A stretch of 34,750 bases of DNA from positions 1 to 34,750 of the forward strand of contig CAYVKG010000040.1 in assembly GCA_964451955.1 (NCBI GenBank). Direction: 5' to 3'. Below are positions 24,997-32,726 of the stretch, one piece after another (the first letter of the stretch is position 1; each line of letters begins with the position of its first letter). The notes below the pieces were generated by a model that saw nothing but the letters and a program-made list of their open reading frames with translations, had not been told where the DNA came from and searched no databases. The stretch is from JAPLNB01 sp964451955. GTDB lineage: Bacteria > Planctomycetota > Phycisphaerae > Tepidisphaerales > Tepidisphaeraceae. The translations under genes were made by a program, and so were the position numbers.

Positions 24997-26565
24997 ATGA
25001 AAACCCAGTTGCTTATCGCCCTCATTCTTGTGGCCGTTGTGGTGGGGGCCGCTCCACCCGGGCCCTCGATTTCGCCCTTCGAATCGACCACGACCCTGAC
25101 CCCGGATACTCCCATCGACAAGCTGGTTCTGGCCAAGCTCGATCAACTGCGAATCCAGCCCGCCCGTCTTTCCTCCGATGCCGTCTTTCTGCGCCGCGCC
25201 TACCTTGATGTTATCGGCACTCTGCCCACCGCCCAGGAATCCCGCGATTTCCTGCAGAACAAGTCCTTCGATAAGCGCCGAGTCCTCATCGATCAACTGC
25301 TCCAACGCAGTGAATTCGCCGACTACTGGGCCATGAAGTGGTCCGACATCCTTCGCGTCAAGGCTGAATTCCCCATCAACCTCTGGCCCAACGGCGCCCA
25401 GGCCTATCACCGATGGATTCGTGCCTCGATTGAACAGAACAAGCCCTACGACCGCATGGCTCGCGAACTCCTAACCTCGTCCGGGAGCAATTTCCGCGCC
25501 CCCGAGGTCAATTTCTACCGCGCCATGCAATCCAAGGATCCAACCACCATCGCACAAGCTGTCGCCCTGACTTTCATGGGCTGTCGCGCTGAACGCTGGC
25601 CCAAGGACCGCCTGACCAATATGGCCGCCTTCTTCTCGCAGGTCGGGTACAAATCCACCGGCGAGTGGAAAGAGGAGATCATCTTCTTCGACATCACCAA
25701 ACCGCTCTCCGTCGCCTCGCCGACCTTCCCCGATGGGTCGGTTGCCCGCCTGTCTCCCGGGAGCGACCCCCGCGAAGCGTTTGCTGATTGGCTCCTGTCG
25801 CCCCCAAACCCGTATTTTGCCCGCAACGCCGTCAACCGCGTCTGGTGCTGGCTTGTCGGCCGGGGTATCGTCCACGAGCCCGACGACTTTCGCCCGGACA
25901 ATCCCCCGTGCAACCCCGAACTGCTCGCATATTTGGAGCGCGAACTGGTCTCCTCCAAATACGATCTCAAACACATCTATCGCCTGATCCTCAACTCCAG
26001 AACCTACCAGCTCTCGTCCATTCCCCGATCCCGCCATCCCGACGCCGAGACGTTCTTTGCCAACTATCCCCTGCGCCGCCTCGAAGCCGAAGTGCTGATT
26101 GACGCTCTCAATCAGATCACCGGCTCAAGTGAGAGGTACTCCAGCGCCATCCCCGAGCCGTTCACCTTCATTCCCGATAGCCATCGCTCAATCGCACTTC
26201 CCGACGGCAGCATCACGAGTTCCTTTCTTGAGATGTTTGGCCGCCCGTCTCGCGACACCGGTCTTGAGTCTGAGCGGAATAACCGCCCGACGGCCGCTCA
26301 ACGCCTTCACATGCTCAACTCCACCCATATCCAGCGAAAGCTGGAACAGGCCCGCCTTCTCTCCGCCCTGCCCCGTGCCCGCAACAACAACGCCGCCGAG
26401 CCGGTCACGACCATCTACCTGACTATTCTATCTCGTTTCCCGACCGACGAAGAGGTGAAGATCGCCCGCCAATATGCCCAATCCGGCGCCCTCAGGCCGC
26501 GCGACGCCATGCTCGACCTGGCCTGGGCATTGATCAATAGCGACGAGTTCCTCTTCCGCCACTGA
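24997..26565 (+). CDS. DUF1549/DUF1553 secreted protein, form without a CxxCH motif
   Basis: 522 residues from the ATG at 24997 (a TTG six bases earlier is also in frame; neither has a strong ribosome-binding site). A signal peptide covers about 1-19 (LLIALILVAVVVGAA). DUF1549 lies around 35-235 (RRAYLDVIGTLPTAQESRDF, YWAMKWSDILRVK, YDRMARELLTSSGSNF) and DUF1553 around 255-500 (DPREAFADWLLSPPNPYFAR, NRVWCWLVGRGIVHEPDDFR, YRLILNSRTYQLSS). Family members are abundant in Planctomycetota, often fused to cytochrome c; their function is not established. Here the usual CxxCH-bearing segment reads GCRAERWPKDRL, so no haem or metal site of that type is present. It is the first gene of a three-gene operon. 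Confidence 0.85.
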   Translation: MKTQLLIALILVAVVVGAAPPGPSISPFESTTTLTPDTPIDKLVLAKLDQLRIQPARLSSDAVFLRRAYLDVIGTLPTAQESRDFLQNKSFDKRRVLIDQLLQRSEFADYWAMKWSDILRVKAEFPINLWPNGAQAYHRWIRASIEQNKPYDRMARELLTSSGSNFRAPEVNFYRAMQSKDPTTIAQAVALTFMGCRAERWPKDRLTNMAAFFSQVGYKSTGEWKEEIIFFDITKPLSVASPTFPDGSVARLSPGSDPREAFADWLLSPPNPYFARNAVNRVWCWLVGRGIVHEPDDFRPDNPPCNPELLAYLERELVSSKYDLKHIYRLILNSRTYQLSSIPRSRHPDAETFFANYPLRRLEAEVLIDALNQITGSSERYSSAIPEPFTFIPDSHRSIALPDGSITSSFLEMFGRPSRDTGLESERNNRPTAAQRLHMLNSTHIQRKLEQARLLSALPRARNNNAAEPVTTIYLTILSRFPTDEEVKIARQYAQSGALRPRDAMLDLAWALINSDEFLFRH

Positions 26566-26586
26566 ATGCAGAACGGAGGTATTCGC

Positions 26587-27933
26587 ATGAACGTGAATCA
26601 CCAATCCCCCCGATCCATGATCTCCCGACGCGATGCGCTCCGCACCGGCCTGACCGGCGCCGTCAGCATCATCGTCGGCAATGCCCTCGCCGTCGCTGCC
26701 CCTGCTCCGGTAAAATCCCCCGCCCCAAAAGCCAAAGCCGTCATACAGATCTGGCTCTGGGGCGGTCCGGCCCACCTCGACACGTTTGATCCAAAGCCCG
26801 AAGCCGGTTCCGACTACACGGGGCCGCTGGACAAGCCCATCCCTACGAATGTTTCCGGCATTCGCATCGGTGAGCTTCTGCCCCTCCTGGCCAAACAGGC
26901 CGACAAGTACTCCATCATCCGCAGCATGACACATGGCATTAACGGCCACGAGACCGCGGCGTATCTCGTCCAAACCGGCCGAAAGCCCGGCGATGGCATC
27001 GTCTATCCCTCCGTCGGCGCGGTGGTCTCGCTCTTTAAAGGCTACGACGCCGGTTACAAAGGCCTCATTCCGCCTTACATCGTCCTTACCGAACTGCAAG
27101 GCCGGTTTTCTGAATCCGGATTCCTCGGCTCGCGATGCAAACCATTCGCCACCGGCGGAGACCCCGGCGCCGCCCGTTTTGCCGTCGAAGGCGTTGTCGC
27201 CCAGAGCATCTCCGATCAACGCCAACGCGACCGTCGCGATCTTCTCCACAATCTCAATACCCTCAATCATGCCATGAAGGCGGATCCCCGGCTTGCCGCA
27301 TCACAACAGTGCGAGGAACAGGCCTATGACCTCATTCTCGGTGATGCCGGCAAAGTCTTCGACCTGTCCCAGGAAAAGAACGACCTTCGCGATCGTTATG
27401 GAAGGGGCACCTTCGGTCAAGCCTGTCTCTGCGCTCGACGCCTCGTTGAGCGGGGCGTTCCCTATGTCACGATCAACTACAAAGGATGGGATACCCACAA
27501 GCAGCATTTCCAGGCCATGCGCAGAATGCTTCCCGAGATGGACAAGGGCTTCGCCACGCTTCTCCAGGACCTGGCCGACCGTGGCCTGCTTGATTCCACC
27601 ATCGTCTGGTGGGGCGGGGAATTCGGCCGCACGCCAAGGGTCCAGTGGGAACCCCCATGGAGCGGCGGACGCGGCCACTACGGGCAAGTCTTCTCCACGG
27701 TCGTCGCCGGCGGCGGATTCAAGGGCGGCCAGGTCGTCGGCGCCTCCACCGCCAAAGGCGAAGACGTCAAAGACCGCCCCGTCCATCCCTCCGACCTGAT
27801 TGCCAGCATGTACGAACTACTCGGCATCGATCCCAACGCCAAACTCCCACACCCCCAGAACAAGACCGTCTACGTGACCGCCTCCGCCGGCGATGCCCCG
27901 AAGACACCGGGCCGCTTGAAAGAAATCATGTGA
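26587..27933 (+). CDS. DUF1501 protein with twin-arginine-like signal
   Basis: 448 residues from the ATG at 26587, which has GGAGG at 26575-26579 (spacing 7); an earlier ATG touching the previous stop lacks such a site. The N-terminus SRRDALRTGLTGAVSIIVG (13-31) resembles a Tat signal. DUF1501 blocks seen are IWLWGGPAHLDTFDPKP, SMTHGINGHETAAYLVQTGR, GWDTHKQHF, IVWWGGEFGRTP and GRGHYGQVFSTVVAGGG. This is a sulfatase/alkaline-phosphatase-like fold family whose biochemical role is unproven. Genes of this family nearly always pair with DUF1549/DUF1553 genes in Planctomycetota, as here (21-base gap upstream, 16 downstream), pointing to a joint extracytoplasmic function. Confidence 0.88.
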   Translation: MNVNHQSPRSMISRRDALRTGLTGAVSIIVGNALAVAAPAPVKSPAPKAKAVIQIWLWGGPAHLDTFDPKPEAGSDYTGPLDKPIPTNVSGIRIGELLPLLAKQADKYSIIRSMTHGINGHETAAYLVQTGRKPGDGIVYPSVGAVVSLFKGYDAGYKGLIPPYIVLTELQGRFSESGFLGSRCKPFATGGDPGAARFAVEGVVAQSISDQRQRDRRDLLHNLNTLNHAMKADPRLAASQQCEEQAYDLILGDAGKVFDLSQEKNDLRDRYGRGTFGQACLCARRLVERGVPYVTINYKGWDTHKQHFQAMRRMLPEMDKGFATLLQDLADRGLLDSTIVWWGGEFGRTPRVQWEPPWSGGRGHYGQVFSTVVAGGGFKGGQVVGASTAKGEDVKDRPVHPSDLIASMYELLGIDPNAKLPHPQNKTVYVTASAGDAPKTPGRLKEIM

Positions 27934-27949
27934 CCCAACGGAACCTGCC

Positions 27950-30232
27950 ATGACTTCTTCACGTTACCTCATCTCCCTCGCGTTGGCATCGTGCCTCGTC
28001 GCCTTCTCCTCAGCCCGCGCCCAACAGAATGATCCTCGCATCGGCTACGTCTATCCGGCGGGCGCTCGCCAGGGAGCCTCACTGCAGATCGCCATCGGAG
28101 GGCAGTTTCTTGACTCCGCCACTGGCATACACGTCACCGGCGGCGGGGTCCGAGCCACCTTTGTCGAGCACACCAAGCCCCTGACGCCCGGCCAGTTCAC
28201 GATCCTTCGCGAACGCCTCAAGGAGCTTCTTGACAAGCGCGCCGCCGCCGAGCAGTCGCTACCCCCGTCGGCCACGAGGCCCTCGACCAGGCCCACATGG
28301 ACCGCCGACGACGAGAAGATGCTCGCCGACGTCCGCAAGAAGCTCGCCAACCCACCTCGTCGCCAAGGCAACCCCGCTATTGCCGACACCGTCACCTTCC
28401 AACTGGTCGTCGCTCCCGATGCGGAGCCCGGCCAGCGCGAGATCCGCGTGGTTACTGCCACTGGCCTGACCAATCCGCTGGTCTTCCATGTCGGACAGCT
28501 TCCAGAGTTCTCCAAACCGCTGGCCAAGCCGGGCCCCGAGTTGCTCCGCTCCCAGCAGCAGGTGGTCCGGTCCGGACCTGAGATGCTCATCACGGTGCCG
28601 GTCGTTGCCAATGGCCAGATCATGCCCGGTGGGGTCGATCGCTTTCGCTTCAAGGCGACCAAAGGCCAGCGTCTTGTCGCTGCCGTCAGCGCGAGATCCC
28701 TGATCCCTTATCTGGCCGATGCGGTTCCTGGCTGGTTCCAGGCCACCCTCGCGCTCTACGATTCGAAAGGCGTCGAACTGGCCTATGCCGACGACTACCG
28801 CTTCAATCCCGATCCTGTCATCACCTGCCAAATCCCGGAAGACGGGGAATACATCATCGAAATCAAGGACGCCATCTATCGTGGCCGCGAGGACTTCGTC
28901 TACCGCATTGCCATCGGCCAGCTTCCCTTCGTTGCCAGTGTCTTTCCCCTCGGGTCTCGCATTGGATCGCAACCCGTTATCGAACTCAACGGCTGGAACC
29001 TCTCCGCCGCCAGGATCACGCAGGACATGAGAGGCAAGGCCTCGGGAGTCTACCCTCTCTTTGTCGGCAAGGACCAACCCCTCGGCGGTTGTGTTCCCTT
29101 CGCGTTGGATACGCTTCCCGAGTGCTTTGAGCAGGAGCCCAACAACGCCGCGCAGTCTGCCCAGGCGGTCTCGCTTCCCATCATCGTCAATGGCCGCATC
29201 CACCAGCCTTCGGACATCGACATTTTCCGCTTCGAGGCCCGGGCCAACGACCAGATCGTCGCCGAAGTGCACGCTCGTCGACTCAATTCGCCTTTGGATT
29301 CGTGCCTCAAGCTCACCGATTCCACAGGCCGACAGATCGCGTTCAACGACGACCACGAAGACAAAGCCGCCGGCCTTACCACGCACCACGCCGATTCCTA
29401 CCTCCGCGCGACGATCCCCGAAACCGGCGTCTACTGTCTGCAACTGTCGGACACCCAGCGCAAAGGCGGCTCGGAGTACGCCTATCGTCTGCGCGTCAGT
29501 CCCCCTCGCCCGGACTTTGATCTGCGAATCGCGCCATCCAGCATCAACCTGCGTGCTGGTGCCACCATCCCGATAACGGTCTTCGCCCTCCGCAAAGACG
29601 GATTCGCGGGCGACATTGAACTGTCCCTCAAGAATGCGCCGATAGGGTTTTTCCTCGGCGGCAATCGCGTCCCTGCGGGCCAGGATCAGGTCCGCCTGAC
29701 CCTCTCGGTGTCCGCCATCTCGCCCAACCAGACGATTCCGCTCCAGATTGAAGGCCGTGCGACCATTCACGGGCGCGAGGTTTCCCATCCGGTCGTCCCC
29801 GCCGATGACATGATGCAGGCGTTTGCCTACCGGCACCTCGTGCCCGCCCAGCAACTGCTCGTCACCGTTGCCGGCCGCATCGGCATGCGGAATCCGCCCC
29901 GCGTCCTCACGCCGGGTCCGATTCGCATCGTCTGGGGCGGCACCGCCCGAATCCGGGTCGCCACACCCGCCGGCGCTTTTCAACCCAAGATGCGATTTGA
30001 ACTCAACGAACCACCTGAGGGCATTACCCTTCAGAGTGCATCTCCAACCCGCGAGGGTGTTGAACTTGTGGTTCAGGCCGATTCCGCCAAAGTCAAAACC
30101 GGCCTTAGGGGAACCCTGATCTTGGACGTTCTTGCCGATCGTCCCAATACGGCGCAGAACCCGCAGGCCAACCGACGCCGCCTCCCAATAACGACCCTTC
30201 CTGCGATCCCCTTTGAGGTCGTCGCGAAATAG
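27950..30232 (+). CDS. Secreted PPC-domain protein of the DUF1501 operon
   Basis: 760 residues with a signal peptide (1-24, ending SSARA). The mature start IGYVYPAGARQGASLQIAIGG resembles IPT/TIG-like strands. Two bacterial pre-peptidase C-terminal-like domains are seen: about 215-315 (GGVDRFRFKATKGQRLVAAV ending EDFVYRIAIGQLP) and about 390-515 (CFEQEPNNAAQSAQ, PSDIDIFRFEARANDQIVAE, EYAYRLRVSPPRPDF). A Ser/Thr/Pro/Arg-rich linker around 105-120 separates the start from them, and C-terminal beta-rich segments follow. There is no catalytic motif, so it is probably a binding or structural partner of the DUF1549 and DUF1501 proteins encoded just upstream. It is the third and last gene of the operon, with no clear terminator after it. 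Confidence 0.85.
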   Translation: MTSSRYLISLALASCLVAFSSARAQQNDPRIGYVYPAGARQGASLQIAIGGQFLDSATGIHVTGGGVRATFVEHTKPLTPGQFTILRERLKELLDKRAAAEQSLPPSATRPSTRPTWTADDEKMLADVRKKLANPPRRQGNPAIADTVTFQLVVAPDAEPGQREIRVVTATGLTNPLVFHVGQLPEFSKPLAKPGPELLRSQQQVVRSGPEMLITVPVVANGQIMPGGVDRFRFKATKGQRLVAAVSARSLIPYLADAVPGWFQATLALYDSKGVELAYADDYRFNPDPVITCQIPEDGEYIIEIKDAIYRGREDFVYRIAIGQLPFVASVFPLGSRIGSQPVIELNGWNLSAARITQDMRGKASGVYPLFVGKDQPLGGCVPFALDTLPECFEQEPNNAAQSAQAVSLPIIVNGRIHQPSDIDIFRFEARANDQIVAEVHARRLNSPLDSCLKLTDSTGRQIAFNDDHEDKAAGLTTHHADSYLRATIPETGVYCLQLSDTQRKGGSEYAYRLRVSPPRPDFDLRIAPSSINLRAGATIPITVFALRKDGFAGDIELSLKNAPIGFFLGGNRVPAGQDQVRLTLSVSAISPNQTIPLQIEGRATIHGREVSHPVVPADDMMQAFAYRHLVPAQQLLVTVAGRIGMRNPPRVLTPGPIRIVWGGTARIRVATPAGAFQPKMRFELNEPPEGITLQSASPTREGVELVVQADSAKVKTGLRGTLILDVLADRPNTAQNPQANRRRLPITTLPAIPFEVVAK

Positions 30233-30301
30233 GGTCGGGCCATCTGCCATCCCCGATGGGCGCTTCCCTCTCCCCACGCTCGCATCCGCTCGGTTCATCG
30301 C

Positions 30302-30307
30302 TATAAT
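30302..30307 (+). promoter_or_regulatory. Perfect -10 element right before carA, suggesting a leaderless transcript
   Basis: TATAAT ends nine bases before the carA ATG (30317). A start point at the usual 6-9 bases would fall at or next to the A of ATG. No purine-rich ribosome-binding site is present between them (the sequence is C-rich). The -35 region is poor. Confidence 0.5.
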
Positions 30308-30316
30308 CCCCCACCC

Positions 30317-31498
30317 ATGATCCAGACCGAGCCTTCCCGCCTCGCCAAACTCGCTTTGGAGGACGGCGCCGTCTTTGCTGGCATAAGTTTCGGAGCCACA
30401 GGAACTTCTGAGGGGGAGGTCGTTTTCAATACCTCGATGACCGGCTACCAGGAGATCCTTACCGACCCCTCCTACAAGGGCCAGATAGTCGCGATGACGT
30501 ATCCTCTGATTGGCAACTACGGCATTAACCCGATTGATATCGAATCTCGCTGCCCTCACGTGGCCGGCTTCATCATTAAGGAACTGGCGCCGGTCCATTC
30601 CAACTATCGTGCCGACCTCAGCCTTGCTGAATACCTTTGCCGGAACAACATCATTGGCATCCAGGGCATCGACACGCGTGCTCTGACCCGGAAACTCCGC
30701 ATTTCCGGTTCGATGCGAGGTGTTCTCTCCACCGAGATCATGGACGATGCCAAACTGATCGCTGCGGCCCGTTCCGCGGCGAACATGCTGGGGGCCGACT
30801 GGGTCAAAGCGGTCAAGCCCGCCGAAGCCTATTCCTGGGACCAAAACCAAGGCGACTGGAATCAAGGCCAAGTCGAGCGAGCCGATGGCCTGCACGTGGT
30901 AGCCATCGACTGCGGCGCGAAACACAACATCCTGCGGAATCTCGTCGAACGCGGCGTCCGCGTCACGGTGCTGCCGCCGGACATCGCTTCCGCCGATATC
31001 CTCCGCCATCGGCCCGATGGCCTGTTCGTCTCGAACGGTCCCGGGGATCCCGCCGCCCTCGACTATGCGGTCAACCCCCTGGTCGGCGTGCTCGATAAGC
31101 TCCCGATTTTCGGCATCTGCCTGGGGCATCAGCTTCTGGCACGCGCCATCGGGGCCAGGACGTTCAAACTGAAGTTCGGCCATCGTGGCGGAAACCAGCC
31201 GGTCAAGAATCTGGATACCGGACGTGTCGAAATCACCAGCCAGAACCACGGGTTTGCCGTCGATCCCCAGTCGCTGGAGAGCAGTGGGGGGGTAGTGACG
31301 CACATCAACCTCAACGACAACACCGTCGAGGGTTTCCGTCACAAGACCCTGCCCATCTTCTCTGTCCAGTACCACCCCGAAGCCTCGCCCGGCCCACACG
31401 ACGCTTCCTATCTTTTTGATGCGTTTATGGAGATGATCAAATCTCGCAAAGCGCCGACCGCTGCGCGCCTTGCCGAACTTCAGTCCCTCCGAGGTTAG
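30317..31498 (+). CDS. carA: Carbamoyl-phosphate synthase small (glutaminase) subunit
   Basis: 393 residues, normal for CarA. It releases ammonia from glutamine and passes it to the large subunit CarB for carbamoyl phosphate, which feeds pyrimidine and arginine synthesis. The N-terminal CarA domain shows LEDGAVFAGISFG (14-26), VVFNTSMTGYQEILTDPSY (35-53) and GIDTRALTRKLR (117-128). The class I amidotransferase domain has the catalytic triad C268 (GICLGHQ), H353 and E355 (QYHPEASPGP). All active-site residues are present. carB is not in the window. Start choice rests on the conserved N-terminus; no ribosome-binding site is visible, while a TATAAT lies immediately upstream. Confidence 0.95.
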   Translation: MIQTEPSRLAKLALEDGAVFAGISFGATGTSEGEVVFNTSMTGYQEILTDPSYKGQIVAMTYPLIGNYGINPIDIESRCPHVAGFIIKELAPVHSNYRADLSLAEYLCRNNIIGIQGIDTRALTRKLRISGSMRGVLSTEIMDDAKLIAAARSAANMLGADWVKAVKPAEAYSWDQNQGDWNQGQVERADGLHVVAIDCGAKHNILRNLVERGVRVTVLPPDIASADILRHRPDGLFVSNGPGDPAALDYAVNPLVGVLDKLPIFGICLGHQLLARAIGARTFKLKFGHRGGNQPVKNLDTGRVEITSQNHGFAVDPQSLESSGGVVTHINLNDNTVEGFRHKTLPIFSVQYHPEASPGPHDASYLFDAFMEMIKSRKAPTAARLAELQSLRG

Positions 31499-31646
31499 CC
31501 GGGCTGTTCTCGGTTGCCATATTTGAACAGCTTTCCTCGGGTCGCTGCAATCCTTGCAGGATTCCCGCATCGCGATGTTCCTCGTGGTATCAAGGTGACT
31601 CGTTTCCCGGCTTGCTTTTGGATGCCGGTCGGTTTGCCGTGTCGGC

Positions 31647-31652
31647 AAGGAG
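31647..31652 (+). promoter_or_regulatory. Ribosome-binding site of the pseudopilin gene
   Basis: AAGGAG lies six bases before the ATG at 31659 and supports that start. The 160 bases between carA and this gene show no other recognisable element. Confidence 0.6.
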
Positions 31653-31658
31653 TCTGTC

Positions 31659-32582
31659 ATGACACCAGACTGGTTGCGCGCATCGATCTGGCGACGAGCG
31701 TTTACGCTGGTGGAGCTTCTCGTGGTCATCGGGATCATTGCCTTGTTGATCAGCATCTTGCTTCCTGTTCTTGGCAAAGTCAGAGAGCAGGGCAACGCCG
31801 TCAAGTGCGCCTCGAATCTGCGTCAGATTGCAATGGGGTGGATGCTGTACGCGGATGCCAACAAAGGCGCCGCCTGCCCCGGACGAATGCCGAAGTATTC
31901 CGGTTCGTCGAATACTTATGACGTGGGCAACGGGATGCAATTCCGGCCTCGGTGGTTTGTGACGCTTGGCGCACAATCGAAGATTTACGCATACGAGCGT
32001 CCGAGTCCGGATCCGGCGGACGACAACACCAAGTGTGTGGACAACCCGGTTTTTGTCTGTCCGACGGCGCCGGAGCGGATCAACAATCGGAATTTCACGT
32101 ATGGCTACAATCATCAGTTTCTCGGCAATTCGCGGTTGAAAACGGACGGATCGGGGCAGTTTATCAACTTTCCGGTGAAGGTTTCGCGCGTGCGGTCGGC
32201 GGAGACGGTGATGGCCGCCGACTGTCTTGGCACGGCGGCGGGGAAGGCGGCGGCGGCCCGGAGCGGTTATCGTGCGGACGGAAGTGGTGACACCAGTGCG
32301 GTGGGGAACCACGCGTGGTCGCTGGACCCACCGAGGCTGACGGCGACCAGCGACTACTGTGACGACGGGAACCGATCTCCAGAGAACCGATCGGCCGCGG
32401 ACGCCCGTCACGGGGGGCGAGCCAACGTTGCGTTCTGTGACGGGCACGTTCAAGCCATGACCTTGGAGGAGCTTGGGTATGTCGTGAATGGTGATGGCAG
32501 CGTTGCGGCCAGTGGCTCGGGGGCGCACAATCGGCTTTTTTCGGGAAACGGGACCGACTGCGATCCGCCCGGGATCAAATAG
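31659..32582 (+). CDS. Type II pseudopilin-like protein with H-X9-DG C-terminal signature
   Basis: 307 residues. The N-terminus carries a prepilin peptidase site RRAFTLVELLVVIGIIALL (12-30), with Ala14 in place of the usual Gly before the cleaved bond and the conserved E19, followed by a hydrophobic helix to about residue 36. The rest has an NLRQIAMGWMLYADANKG segment typical of DUF1559-type planctomycete pseudopilins. Near the C-terminus it has HGGRANVAFCDGHV, the H-X9-DG motif. These proteins are exported and may assemble into a secretion pseudopilus, but most genomes carry many copies of unknown role. No secretion-system genes are adjacent. Confidence 0.87.
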   Translation: MTPDWLRASIWRRAFTLVELLVVIGIIALLISILLPVLGKVREQGNAVKCASNLRQIAMGWMLYADANKGAACPGRMPKYSGSSNTYDVGNGMQFRPRWFVTLGAQSKIYAYERPSPDPADDNTKCVDNPVFVCPTAPERINNRNFTYGYNHQFLGNSRLKTDGSGQFINFPVKVSRVRSAETVMAADCLGTAAGKAAAARSGYRADGSGDTSAVGNHAWSLDPPRLTATSDYCDDGNRSPENRSAADARHGGRANVAFCDGHVQAMTLEELGYVVNGDGSVAASGSGAHNRLFSGNGTDCDPPGIK

Positions 32583-32726
32583 GCGGTAGTGCGCGAATCC
32601 TGTGGAGACATGCGGGGGGGATGGTGTGCTGTCTGGCGCAGGCAACGAGCATCTTCCTCTTGCCCAATTGCACGCGGCTCCGTAGCATCTCGCACCGTTT
32701 GTGGTGTTAGATCAGGGCAGGCGGAG

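Noticed and set aside
28259..31804. A 1181-codon open frame on the minus strand
   Set aside because: It lies antisense to carA and the PPC protein gene, both recognised families, and its translation has no motif. Long antisense frames are common opposite high-GC genes.
31590..32645. A 351-codon minus-strand open frame
   Set aside because: It overlaps the pseudopilin gene, which has a prepilin site, a ribosome-binding site and an H-X9-DG motif.
32583..32726. Replication origin between the pseudopilin and mnmG genes
   Set aside because: Only a partial DnaA-like TGTGGA was seen, with no cluster of boxes and no AT-rich stretch; kept only as a composition finding.
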